64,000 bases of DNA from Piromyces finnis (lineage: Eukaryota; Neocallimastigomycota; Neocallimastigomycetes; Neocallimastigales; Neocallimastigaceae). The stretch's first letter is position 1. Every line of letters begins with the position of its first letter. Both the position numbers and the translations under genes were made by a program. The notes under the pieces were generated by a model. It did not search any database. It was given only the letters and a program-made list of their open reading frames with translations, and was not told the DNA's origin. Location: contig MCFH01000033.1 of assembly GCA_002104945.1 (NCBI GenBank), positions 186,001-250,000 on the forward strand, read 5' to 3'. Shown here piece by piece: positions 37,533 through 48,912 of the stretch.

Positions 37533-39024
37533 TATTTATAATTATATATGTTGAATAATAGATATTACCAATCAAAATAAAAAAAATCTTCATATATTCA
37601 TTTTTTAAAACAATTAAATAAAATAATATATTAGAACAAATTCATTAATTTTAAAAAAATGATTATTTTAATTTTACTTATATATATTAATATTTTCTGT
37701 TTATAAAAGTAATATTATATTGTTTTATTTTAAGTTTTAAACATTCTTTTTATATAATATTTTATTCTTTATATTTTCAATTTGAAATTTTAATTTGAAT
37801 TTTTTATTTTAATCAAAATGTAAAAAGAAATAAATATTAAGTATCTATATATTGGCTTTTTTTTAGTAGATTATATATATAATATTATAGAGTATTCATA
37901 TAGTATTTGTTTATTTAAATTATTTATTTCTTTTACCTTTGGTCTTTTAATTTCATTAAAATAAAAAAAAAAGATAATTTTTATAATTTTTAATAAATTA
38001 AAAAATATATATATATTTTTTTTATTATATTAAAAATTTAAATGTCAATTTTAATTATTAATATTTAAATTTTTTTAGAATTTGATAGTAATAAAAAAAA
38101 ATCATATTAAAATAGATATTTTATAATGCTTAATGAAAATATTCTTTACTATTAAAAACATTATATATTATTGAAATATGGGCTAAACATTTTTTTTTTT
38201 TTGATTTTATCAATATTCTACTAAACAGAGAAAACATTAGCATAATGAATAATATTTATATCACATTTATACATATTTTATACGCTTTGAAAATATATAT
38301 AAACTTTATATTAAATCGCTATTCATAAATAATAATATAATTGCTTTTTTAATTATTCATTTGTTTGAACTAGTTTATCTAAAGCAATATCTTTCATTTT
38401 TAGACTTTTTGTTAAATAAAAGATAATTATAAAAATGTATTTAATAATTAAATGAATAAATCTTGGTTTAGATAAATGTATATCTTATATGTGGCGTACT
38501 ACTATGTATAATATTATATATAGTTAATGGATTAGGTATTAGCAAGGTGAATATTATAAAGGAAAAATATATTGATCAACATCAACCAAATTCAATTTTA
38601 AAATTTATTGTAACAAAAGTTTAATTTTAATTACTTTGAAATTTTAAATTAATTTCAAATAAATAAATAAATTAAAAAAAAAATATTAAAAAATAAATAT
38701 TAAAATACTATTAATTATTCTCCAAATAAAATAAAATAAAAAAAAAAAAATCATATATTCACATAATACCTAATATAAAAGAATAAAAAAGTAAAAGGTT
38801 TCTATATAATTATATAATATTAAAAACAAAATATATAATTTATATTTAATAATTTTACATACCTAAAGTATTCTATATTTAATATACAAAAAGTAAATTT
38901 CCCATTGCTTTAACATTTATATTACTAATTAATTACATTTATAAATTAAAAATTATATAAAAATAAATAATAAGCAAAACATCATAATAAAAAAAGACTG
39001 GTTTTAACAAATTATAATTCAACA
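37533..39024. other. Divergent AT-rich intergenic region
   Basis: Shared upstream region of the RS-domain gene (minus) and the GH36 gene (plus). Only A/T-rich simple sequence is seen, with no coding frame or RNA gene. Confidence 0.6.
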
Positions 39025-42000
39025 ATGGAAAATATATTTTGTTGTGGTAAGTTTTCTTTATAGATAAATATAGCAATAATTAACTTATTTTGTTTCATTT
39101 ATTCTATTATATTATAAATATATGTTATTACTATTAATGTTATCATTATTATTATTATTATTAGTAGTAGTAGTAGTAGTAGTAGTAAACATTACTTTAT
39201 AATAAAAATGATATTGTAAATATTTAATTAAATATGAATAACTAAAAAAAAAAGTTTATTAATATTTTATAGACCCACCACTTAATGCTACAAAAGAAGC
39301 CACTGTTGGTTTACCTTTTGAATTCTTTATCATTTTGATAATGTCACCTCAACTTTCATCTGAAATTGATAAAGTACAAGTATATTCTAATTTTATGTTT
39401 GATGATTTAAATAGAAATTATTGGGGTGTTACTGTAAATTTAAGAGAAGATACAAATCCAAGACCTCCAATTCTTGGTTTACCTGTTGACGACAATAAAG
39501 TTATTAGAAGATTCAGAGGTTAGGAATTAAATTCGTTTATTATTAAAAAATATATGAAATATTATCCTGAATGAATGTCTAAATCTATATTATTATTTAA
39601 ATATTCTGTCTATTAATAAATACTATTATCATAAAAATGATATAATATATATATATATTTATATTTATTTATTTTTAATACTATATTAAAAGGTGATTTT
39701 ACTTTTCATAGACCAGGAGAATATGAATTCACATTAAGAGCTACACTAAATGTTCCAGGCAGTAATGATGAACATATTTGGTGGGCAGGAAAAGATGGTC
39801 AAAATGGAAAAATCATTGTTAAACAAGCGTCCAGTAGATATGAAAAAGATATTAAAAGTTTAAATGATGTTTTAATTCCAACAGAACCAATTGAAGTTGA
39901 TTTGACCAAAAATTCAGATCCAAATATTTTATATTCTGGTTTTATGAAAATTCCACTTAATTCTCTTATAGTATCAAAATTCTATCCAGTTGATATGGTA
40001 ATTGATTTAAAACATCAATATATAAAAAAAAAAATCAATATGCTTTATAATACATATTAATAAAAGTTTCATTTTATGTATTATTAATGAATACTAATAG
40101 TTAAATTGGGTTGCTTTTACAAAAGCAAATGATCATTGGATTGAACCAATTTCAAATGATTGCAAATATTTTCAATGGGATAATAAGGATGCAATATTTT
40201 TATTATATCAAAGAACAGATGGTTATTATGTATTTTTAGTTCCAATTAGTAATGATAAAATTACACTTTCATTAACTTCAAGATATCATGATGGAAGTTT
40301 TAATGTTAATACAATATTCAAAAGTTGTGATTATCAAGAGGATAATGTGGTAAATATTGAATAATAGTAAATCTTTCCAATATTTATTTAATATATTACA
40401 AAAAAAAAAAAAAAAAAAGCATTTATAACTTTTAACTTATGATTTACTATTATTTATAGTTAATGTATGTTTCCATTGGAAAATCAAATATTTATAATAT
40501 TATTAATAGTTCAATGGAACAAATTAGCAAAAAATTCTCAAAGAATAATAATATATTTTCTCAAATTATGAATTCCATTAATAATGATGAAACGCCATTT
40601 TGGAAGTCACTCGGTTGGTGTACATGGTAAAAATATAATATTAAAATTCAATTTTTTACTTCATAATTGTGTATATATACATATTATGACTTTTTTAAAT
40701 TAATAATAGAAAATTAAATTAATAAATTTAATTTAATTACTTTTTAAAATTACTCTTAATTATAATAAAGGAATACTTGTTATAAAGATGTTAATGCAGA
40801 TAAAGTAGTTCAAGGATTAAATGAATTCAAAGCATTAAATATTCCAATCGAGTATTTAATTATTGATGATGGATGGCAAAAATATTCAAATAATGATAAA
40901 TTAGAACAATTTGAACCTGATGAAAGCAAGTTTCCAAAGGGATTAGATACCCTTATTACTACTGCTAAAAAAGAATATAATGTTAAATATGTTGGTTTGT
41001 GGCATTCTTTACAAGGTTAAATTTACATAGCATAAAATATTTAAACTATTCTTATTCTTTTTTAAAATTATTAAAATTGATTATTAATTAACTACAATAT
41101 ATTATAAAATAATAGGATATTGGAAGGGTATTAGTCCATCATCACAATTAGCATCTCTCTATAAGACAATTGATATAAATTCGGTTGATTTAACTATAGT
41201 AAGAAGTTCTGAAATTGAAAGATTTTATAATGATTATTATTCATATCTTAAATCACTTGGAATCGATTTTGTTAAAGTAACTATATTATTATAAACTAAA
41301 TGTTATAATAAATAAATATTTAACTTGTTTTCATATAATCAAAATAAAAAGATTGATAATCAAGCATCATTTGATAAAATAATAAACGAATTACCAGATG
41401 GTGAAAATATTCAATGTTGGAAATCTTATCAAGTAATTGTTCACATAATATATTAATTTTTTTTTTTTTCTTTAATAAAATATATTATAAAAATAAAATA
41501 TTTTAAGATTTAATAAAAATAATGATATATAAATTAAAATTAATAATATATATATATAAATTTAATAAAAGAAAGCAATTTGGAATGCATCTATAACAAA
41601 CTTCAACGCTCGAACTATTCATTCAATGGCTCATAGCCCACATATTATATATGATTTAATCGTTTCATTATCCTCTGTTGGAAAAATTCCACATGCCATA
41701 TTTAGAAATAGTGACGACTTTTTCCCAGATGTTGAAGTGACTCATACAAAGCATATTTATACTAATTGTATAAATAATTTATGGAGTTCTACCTTAGGCA
41801 TTAGACCTGATTGGGATAGTATATATCATAAATCATTAGCAAATATTGAAAATATATGTTATAAATTATTAAAAAAAAATATATATATATATAATTAGTG
41901 TTCCAGAGTTATCACAAATATGGTAATTTCCATGCAGCTGCTAGAGCTCTTAGTGGAGGTCCAATTTATATTAGGTAATTCATATATATATATACATAAA

Positions 42001-42045
42001 AAAAAAACTAAATTATATAAATACTAAACTGTTTTTTCATAAAAA

Positions 42046-42087
<42 letters not shown>

Positions 42088-42978
42088 AATAAATAAAAAT
42101 AAAAATAAAAAAAAAAAACAATTGTATGCTAATAATATCAAAATTAATAATTAAAATAATGGAGTGATGAGTTTGGTAAGCATGATCCAAAGGTTTTGCA
42201 TAGATTGTTTATTGGAACAGGAGAAAAAGATGATTCAAAGATTTTAATGTTCGATAAGCCAGCTTTACCATGTGAACGTTCAATTTTCCGTGACCCTAGA
42301 AAAGTTAATCAAAGTCTAAAAATTTTCAATAATACTAAAAATTATTCAGTAATTGGTATGTTTAATTGTATGGACCACATCATTGCTGATTATATTCGCT
42401 TAGCAGATATACCAAATATTGATATACATCATCAAGTATACGGGGTTTATATGTTTAACAATCGTGTAGTTCGTAAATTAAAATTCCTCCAACAAGACAT
42501 TTGGACGATACTTAAACCAACTGAATTTGAATTAGCATGGATTACTCCATTGGATATTCGTCGTTCAACTAGTAGAGCTATTCCATCGCTCGGAATATAT
42601 AATAATCAAACTATTTCAGTATCTGCTGCATGTTTTGGTTTAGTTGATAAATTCAATGGTTGTTTAGCTGTAAATTTCCATGGTTTTACAAGTGAAAATT
42701 ATGGACAAGATTCAGGACCAATCTTTGAAGCTAATCTATCTGCTCGTGGTGTTGTTGGTTTCTTTGTTGATGTAGAAATTGATGGAAACCAAAGAGAAAA
42801 TGTAAATGACTTTATGTCTGTGTTTATTGACGGTGTTCGCGCTCCTGTTGGTTCTGTTATTTATGAAAAGCATTATGCTGCCGCTGCTGGTGGTGGTTTA
42901 CTTTTGGTAGATACAAAATTAGATAATATCAAAGACTCTTTAGATAATATAAATATTGAAATTCACTTCCTTTGTTAA
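39025..42978 (+). CDS. GH36 alpha-galactosidase / raffinose-synthase-like protein
   Basis: Eleven exons: 39025-39046, 39273-39518, 39693-39997, 40101-40349, 40460-40626, 40771-41015, 41116-41276, 41352-41432, 41572-41818, 41899-41974, 42165-42978; all phases agree, 870 residues. Motifs of the raffinose synthase/seed-imbibition branch of GH36 appear in order: 'EHIWWAGKDG', 'GWCTWNTCYKDV' (~327-337), 'LIIDDGWQ' (~359-366), 'FVKIDNQA' with the presumed nucleophile Asp467, 'RNSDDFFPD' with the presumed acid/base Asp near 541, and 'HAAARALSGGPIYISD'. No signal peptide is seen, so it is probably cytosolic, unlike the dockerin-bearing GH3. Family activities are alpha-galactosyl hydrolysis or transfer (raffinose, galactinol); which applies here cannot be read from sequence. 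The intron before the last exon holds an AAT/AAAT array (~42047-42096). Confidence 0.88.
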
Positions 42979-43152
42979 ATTAGTAAATTATATACAATTA
43001 AAAAAACGCAAATGCAATACTAATTTCGGTTATAATTATAGTAATAATAATGTGTATTAATAAAATATTTTAAATTATAAAATGAAGTTACATAAATAAA
43101 TAAAAAATAAATAAATAAATAACAATAATAAATTCTTCTTATATAACATCTA

Positions 43153-43163
43153 ATCAACATCAA

Positions 43164-43166
<3 letters not shown>
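43153..43166. repeat. Target-site duplication of LINE copy C, left
   Basis: atcaacatcaacaa lies directly before the poly-T run of copy C and recurs exactly at 48899-48912, directly after the element's 5' end. Confidence 0.93.
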
Positions 43167-43209
<43 letters not shown>

Positions 43210-43444
43210 GGCATCAAATATTTTAAACTTTATTATTAATTTAATTAAAATTATAATACATGAAATATAAAAATTAAAATAAAATAAAAATAAAAAAAAT
43301 ATGTTTAAATAAACACAAATGAATAAAAATTGGGTATAATGTATTCTAGTAATTTTAATTAAAGTAAGAAAGCCACTATCATACTAAAGTATAATAATTG
43401 TATTTGACTTCCAATGGGACACCGAGCCAAAGATCAAAATTTTG

Positions 43445-46400
43445 TCATGGAACAAAATTATGATCTCCATTGGTTGCGCTGGCCCTCCTGGCCTGTCTTA
43501 CTGTTTCTTCAGCATTGACGCTCTTGGATGTTGCTTCAAACCTTTTGAACATTGACCATTGCTGGCCAATAGCAAAAGGCATGATTTTGGTTAGAAGTTC
43601 CGCGGTTACCGTCAAGAATGGTGCTCCTTCATTAGTACCAGATTGAATCTGACGCTTACAAAGTTCTTTCCATTCCCTTGAATTGTAATTGATATTGTTA
43701 AAACTTCTTCCCCCAAGAAGGAATTTAAATATTTTACTGCACACACTAGAATAATCATACACATTAATATTCACCGGATTATTAGAACTATTACTATCAT
43801 TAACTAAATTACTATCTAAATTAGAATTATTATCTTCACTATTGCTATCATTACTAGTATTATTATTTCTATAACTACTATTGTTATTATTACTATTTCT
43901 ATTATTACTATTGTTACTATTACTATTGTTACTATTACTATTGTTACTATTACTATTGTAATTATTATTACTACTAATGTTACTATTACTATTAATGTTA
44001 TTGCTATCACTACTGATATTATCAATTTCATTATTATTGATAGGACTATTGGAATTACGTTGACTGAAAAAATTTAATAGCTGGACTATAGAATCATAAT
44101 GTTTAATACGGATATCTCTAAATGTTGGACAATCTAATAACCAATGTTTAATACTTTGATCTCCACACTTGCAACATGGACAGTAGTTAGGACAAACTGG
44201 ATCAACAAATTTGGCAGCTTTGGCAACTCTAGCATCCAACTTGTATCCGCTTCTTGCTTTCAATAGCCAGTAGAAGCCATAGGCAAACTCTGGGTACTCA
44301 TAACATAATTTAATAAAATCTTTAGTTTCAATAAATTTATTATCATCATAATATTGCGCTTTGATTGAATTCCCTTTGAGATCTTTCCAATAAAAGTTTT
44401 TAACTGCTTTAACATCTCCATGTTTCTTTAATTTTTTATCAAGTGTCCTACTTGATTTGCACCACGTGTATTTTCTAAATTTAGGAATGTAATTGACAAG
44501 GTGTGAGATAATACAATTTGAGTTTTTCCATTTGTTAAAACATCTAACCTGAGCTAACGCACATTTGGCTGACAATGGAGGAATATTCAAATCTTTTGAA
44601 ATAGAGTATAAAGATATAAACGATACAGCTTTATGAACTCCGGCGACCCATCGTATTCCTTTGTTAACATGCTTCTGAGCAATCCTAGACCTAGCTTTGT
44701 TGGATCCAAGTAATGGTGCAAAGTATGAAACTCTGCTAATCACTTGTGAGTTAAGTACTAGTTTTTTGAAAGGAATAGGAATATTAGGATTTCTTAAGAA
44801 TTTACTGACTGAGAAAAGCCCTTTCAAAACCTTGTTATTAAGAGCTTTAATTACTGGTTTAAGGGACAGATTCTTATCAAATGGAACACCAAGATAAGTA
44901 TAACAATCAGTAGTTGGAATGGGTTGTCCTGCTAAGTAAAATGTTGGATCTCTCTTGTTCTGATTTTCTATTGATTCAGGACGAATCACCATCGTTGAAC
45001 ATTTCTGGATACCAAATTCCATTTCATTATACAATGCCCATTCATTAACTCTTCTAAGCATCTTTTTTAAGCATCCTCTTGTTGGAGCACAAATAACTAT
45101 ATCATCTGCAAAAAGTCCACCACAGCATCGAGTGTCACCTAAACTGACTCCTAGATCTTCGCACTCTCTAAATATATCATTAATAAAGAGATTAAAGAGA
45201 ATAGGAGAAAGAGGGCAACCTTGACGGACTCCTTTCTTCACATCAAAAGATTTCGAGAATTGTCCATCTAATTTGACATTAGCCTTAGATGTTAAATATA
45301 AATTTTTGATAAATTGTAGACTCTTACCTCGGATTCCTAAACAATCTAATTTATGGAGAATATTACCGATTGGGACTGAATCGTATGCTTTCCTGAGATC
45401 TAAAAAGGCCAAATATGTCTCTTTATTATCTAATTGACGTCTACGGCATATTTCTTGGATTGAAATGAAAAGACTAATACTTTCTTCCTTTTTTCGAAAA
45501 CCAAATTGTTCAGGTCTAATGAAATTATTCTTTAGACCATATTCTGAGATTCTAGTGGTGACAATTTTGGAAATCAACTTAATACCATTATTGATAAGTG
45601 ATATACCTCGATAGTTATCACAATCTGTCAAATCTCCCTTCTTAGGAATAGAAACAATACTGGATTCATTCCATGAGTTGGGGAAATCTCCATCCCAAAT
45701 ACGGTTGAATAATTTAAGAATAAAATTTAAACCATGAGCATCATTATCTGAAGTAGTATTACCGGAAGAATTATTATCTGTAGCATTATTAGAATCATTA
45801 CTTGATGGAACTAATGCTTTGTAAAATTCAATTGGAATACCATCCGGACCTGATGCTTTATAATTTGGAGTAGTGAGGATAGCTGACTTGACTTCATCAA
45901 TACTAATATCTTGGTTGATATCCCACTCATCAAGCATAGGAAGTGAAAAACGTTTATTCGTTGGTTCTTCATACCAATGCTCCAAATCAAGACTTACACC
46001 ACTTGGGTCTGATGCAAGATTTTCGAAATGATCATGCCACACATCTAGTTGTTCTTCCGTAGCAACAACTAATTCTCCATTTTTATTTTTAATTGGTTGA
46101 GCAATAAAGAAAGAATCTTTTCCAATTTTTGCAGTTTTCTTGATCCATTTCCAGGCCTTCTTAGGATTATGACTCTTCATATACTCACATCCTGTTTTAA
46201 TCCAATGAAGATATTCTTGCTTCCTAAATTCATTACATCTTTTGTGGATGTAATCAATGAGTTTACGGTAGATTTTAATTCTTTTAATAAATTCATCTAT
46301 ATCATAAATTCTTTCTTTTTTAAATCTCTTATACAACTTCATTTTGATTTTTTGGAGATTAAAAATTTGTTGTGAAATATGAAATGAAGACTTTATAACA

Positions 46401-48010
46401 TTATTTGCTGAGGTAATACTGAGCTCGTCTGCAATTGAAAAAGCAGTTGAAGTAAACTCTTTGGAAAGTTCATCTGTAGAAACATTAGGATCGTTGAATT
46501 TTGCTGAAAGTATTTGGAATTTATTATGACTGATAATAGATTCCTTTTCCTCAATACATTTTAATCTATTCCATTTCAGAATTTTCTTAGGAACATTAAA
46601 GTCATTAGAAAAATCTTCCATAGGAATAATTTTACCATTAATAAGAAGTGGCTTATGGTCTGATACAGGATAAAAATTATTTATAAATGATCCTGAGTGA
46701 ATAAGATCTTTCATCTTCGAATTGATAAGAGCATGGTCAATGTCGGAAGATTGATCACCTCGAGTCCAAGAGATAGTAGACCCTCTAAGCGGAAGAATTT
46801 CCCAATCTCCTAATCCATTAGTTGATAACCAGTTGGATAATTTTACTTTAGACATATTAAAATCACCAACAAGAATCGATGGATGGGATGAATGAGTTTG
46901 TAACCACAAGCGAACTTCTAACTTTGCATGATCAACATAGATGTTGTGATGACTATGAGGCATATAAACATTTCCAATCGAGCATTTGAATCTATTCCAG
47001 AGACTAAAAGTATAAATAGAAATAATATACTTTCCAGAGAAGTTTTCAAGTGAGGCTTGACACGAATTGTGAAAACCTAAATATAAACCTCTCATTCCCG
47101 GAACTGATTCGTCAGCTTTCTTGAAAAAGTGTCTATAGTTTCGCAAAGTAACACGACAAGGATAATCTGTATTCGATCCAGAACCATTACCAGTTTCTTG
47201 GAAACATAAAAATAATGGTTTGAAAATAGCTGTGAAATAGCTAATACTATCTCTCTTTTCGTGATTCCACCCATTGGTGTTCCAACTAAGACAAAAAGAA
47301 AAGTTAACAGGCTTGTTGGATGAGGAAGAATCGTTGCTATTATTATTATTATTAAAGTCATCGTTATTAATGGATGATGCATCAGAGGAATAAGTAGAAC
47401 TATTACTAGATGGCTGTGAAACTGAAGAACTATCAACTATTGAACTGTTATCAGAGTTGATAGAGCTATTAGAATTAATTGTTGAATGTTGAGATTGAAA
47501 TTGTGTTTGCTGTAGATCTGGAATATTTTCATGATTGGAAACTTGTTGAAGATCTTGTTGAAGATCTAGTTGAAGATCGGATTGTTGATGAGATTGTTGA
47601 ACTGATTGTTGAAATGATTGTTGAATAGAATGTTGATGTTTATTAGAAACTAAAATTTTACGTTTGAGAGTGGAAAAAGTGTATTTGTGATTCCTTCTAC
47701 TACGAGCTGAAAAGGAAATTGAGGTAACTGAAAGTTTCTTCTTTAACATGTGTAAGATTTTAATACAATCTTTTGATGAACCATGAACCTTGACTAAGAA
47801 AAAGTGATCATTGAAAGTTTGAAAATATTTAACACTAATAACTGAATTAAATTTATCTTCTAGAATAACCTCGAGTTTTTCCCATAGCATATTTACTGAC
47901 CATGATCGAATACCACGGATAAAGAAGGAGCGAATATCATCTAAGGGGATACCATAAGACCGGGTACCACGTCTGATATAATTCTTGTCTTTAATATAAA
48001 GGACTGACAT
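43445..48010 (-). CDS. LINE polyprotein, uninterrupted (endonuclease + reverse transcriptase)
   Basis: This single ORF has 1,521 residues. Residues 1-~120 are a basic, possibly nucleic-acid-binding domain ('HFFLVKVHGSSKDCIKIL', then 'ARSRRNHKYTF'). A Gln/Ser/Asn-rich linker follows (~125-232). The APE-type endonuclease covers ~236-457 ('SWNTNGW', 'CFQET' with Glu272, 'VGDFN' 381-385, 'SDIDHALI', 'SDH' 450-452). Reverse transcriptase spans ~715-1010 ('NYRGISLI', 'AFLDLRKAYDSVP', 'GVRQGCPLSPILFNLF', catalytic 'FADD' 967-970). A CCHC finger is at Cys1279, Cys1282, His1289 and Cys1294. An Asn/Ser run (~1320-1410) precedes a conserved C-terminal domain ('MPFAIGQQWSMFKRFEA'). The protein would nick target DNA and prime cDNA on it. 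No separate ORF1 is seen upstream. All catalytic motifs are intact. Confidence 0.95.
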   Translation of the reverse strand: MSVLYIKDKNYIRRGTRSYGIPLDDIRSFFIRGIRSWSVNMLWEKLEVILEDKFNSVISVKYFQTFNDHFFLVKVHGSSKDCIKILHMLKKKLSVTSISFSARSRRNHKYTFSTLKRKILVSNKHQHSIQQSFQQSVQQSHQQSDLQLDLQQDLQQVSNHENIPDLQQTQFQSQHSTINSNSSINSDNSSIVDSSSVSQPSSNSSTYSSDASSINNDDFNNNNNSNDSSSSNKPVNFSFCLSWNTNGWNHEKRDSISYFTAIFKPLFLCFQETGNGSGSNTDYPCRVTLRNYRHFFKKADESVPGMRGLYLGFHNSCQASLENFSGKYIISIYTFSLWNRFKCSIGNVYMPHSHHNIYVDHAKLEVRLWLQTHSSHPSILVGDFNMSKVKLSNWLSTNGLGDWEILPLRGSTISWTRGDQSSDIDHALINSKMKDLIHSGSFINNFYPVSDHKPLLINGKIIPMEDFSNDFNVPKKILKWNRLKCIEEKESIISHNKFQILSAKFNDPNVSTDELSKEFTSTAFSIADELSITSANNVIKSSFHISQQIFNLQKIKMKLYKRFKKERIYDIDEFIKRIKIYRKLIDYIHKRCNEFRKQEYLHWIKTGCEYMKSHNPKKAWKWIKKTAKIGKDSFFIAQPIKNKNGELVVATEEQLDVWHDHFENLASDPSGVSLDLEHWYEEPTNKRFSLPMLDEWDINQDISIDEVKSAILTTPNYKASGPDGIPIEFYKALVPSSNDSNNATDNNSSGNTTSDNDAHGLNFILKLFNRIWDGDFPNSWNESSIVSIPKKGDLTDCDNYRGISLINNGIKLISKIVTTRISEYGLKNNFIRPEQFGFRKKEESISLFISIQEICRRRQLDNKETYLAFLDLRKAYDSVPIGNILHKLDCLGIRGKSLQFIKNLYLTSKANVKLDGQFSKSFDVKKGVRQGCPLSPILFNLFINDIFRECEDLGVSLGDTRCCGGLFADDIVICAPTRGCLKKMLRRVNEWALYNEMEFGIQKCSTMVIRPESIENQNKRDPTFYLAGQPIPTTDCYTYLGVPFDKNLSLKPVIKALNNKVLKGLFSVSKFLRNPNIPIPFKKLVLNSQVISRVSYFAPLLGSNKARSRIAQKHVNKGIRWVAGVHKAVSFISLYSISKDLNIPPLSAKCALAQVRCFNKWKNSNCIISHLVNYIPKFRKYTWCKSSRTLDKKLKKHGDVKAVKNFYWKDLKGNSIKAQYYDDNKFIETKDFIKLCYEYPEFAYGFYWLLKARSGYKLDARVAKAAKFVDPVCPNYCPCCKCGDQSIKHWLLDCPTFRDIRIKHYDSIVQLLNFFSQRNSNSPINNNEIDNISSDSNNINSNSNISSNNNYNSNSNNSNSNNSNSNNSNNRNSNNNNSSYRNNNTSNDSNSEDNNSNLDSNLVNDSNSSNNPVNINVYDYSSVCSKIFKFLLGGRSFNNINYNSREWKELCKRQIQSGTNEGAPFLTVTAELLTKIMPFAIGQQWSMFKRFEATSKSVNAEETVRQARRASATNGDHNFVP

Positions 48011-48653
48011 GATAATAAATTCTAATTAAAAATATTGAATATAAAATAAATACTAATAAAAATTATAAATATAACGTATATGGAAAAAAAATCTGTCTCT
48101 CTCTCTCTTCTTAAAAGTACTGGATAGTACAAAAATTGTTACGATGCTTTGTTTAAAGTTTCTTTTTTTGAATTCTAGTTGTAAATTTTCTTTAAAAATT
48201 CTAGTTTTGGTTTGTTGTTAGTAAATTCGAATCGCTTTTTGACACTAAACTTGTTTGACTTTACTTTTCATTAAATATTTAAATTGGTAAAAAATTTGAA
48301 TCAAGAATGTCGACACCAGAAAGCTTGTGAATAGTATTTTTACATGATGTAGAGTGAATCAGTCTCTTACAAGAAACAATACAACAATAGCTACATGAAT
48401 ATAAAAATACAATGCAAATACTAAAGTTGACTACATTGGATTCTTACAAGAGAAGAGTAGTACTACATGAATACATGAATAAAAGAAAAAATACAGCAAC
48501 AAAATGTATTACTCTTCTAATTAAATACTATACAAACTTGCCTGAATATCAAACATTCAACTTATTCATCAAATACTTAATTCGATGAATAAAATGTTTT
48601 TTAATCGCTCAGTACCATGAGCTTAGTCCTAATAATTTTCCCTTAAAGACTAA

Positions 48654-48898
48654 CCAAGCATCCATTGCGCAATGCTTGGATTTAATTCTTTCTACTCTCT
48701 CAGTACCATGAGCATGAGTAGACCCCCTTGATAAACTCCATTATTAAATAAATGAAGGCACGTTCCTAAGAGGGCACCAAGCATCCATTGCGCAATACTT
48801 GGATTTAATTCTTTCTACTCTCTCAGTACCATGAGCATGAGTAGACCCCCTTGAGAAACTACATTTATTTAATAAATGAAGGCACGTTCCCAAGAGGG
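48654..48898 (-). repeat. Two tandem ~122-bp units at the 5' end of LINE copy C
   Basis: ccaagcatcc begins at 48654 and 48777 (period 123); the units end at 48774 and 48898 in aagaggg. In element sense each unit starts CCCTCTT. The outer unit can pair its first ten bases (48898-48889) with CTCAAGGGGG (48855-48846), and contains CTACTC/GAGTAG arms (48815-48820 with 48839-48844) and a ccaagcat...atgcttgg-type arm pair. The element's 5' end coincides with the unit border. Confidence 0.88.
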
Positions 48899-48912
48899 AT
48901 CAACATCAACAA
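48899..48912. repeat. Target-site duplication of LINE copy C, right
   Basis: Exact 14-base match to 43153-43166, directly abutting the first 5' unit of the element. Confidence 0.93.

Larger units (their letters stand above)
43167..48898 (-). mobile_element. LINE copy C, apparently full length and intact
   Basis: In element sense: 5' end at 48898; two ~122-bp tandem units; ~640 bp of further 5' UTR ending in a GA-repeat (plus-strand CT run ~48094-48109); one long ORF (48010-43445); ~240 bp 3' UTR; 40-base poly-A (T 43167-43206). Perfect 14-bp target-site duplications flank it. It inserted in the 3' flank of the GH36 gene. Domain order and motifs place it among APE-endonuclease LINEs; fungal Tad-like or L1-like clades are the candidates, but a tree is needed. 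It lacks a recognisable RNase H domain. Confidence 0.95.

Noticed and set aside
48800-48850. Hammerhead ribozyme core (CTGA...GAAA) on the minus strand
   Set aside because: CTGA is followed by GAGAG rather than the required TGA-type core, and the closing GAAAC with helix III is not in place. An HDV-like fold remains possible but unproven.
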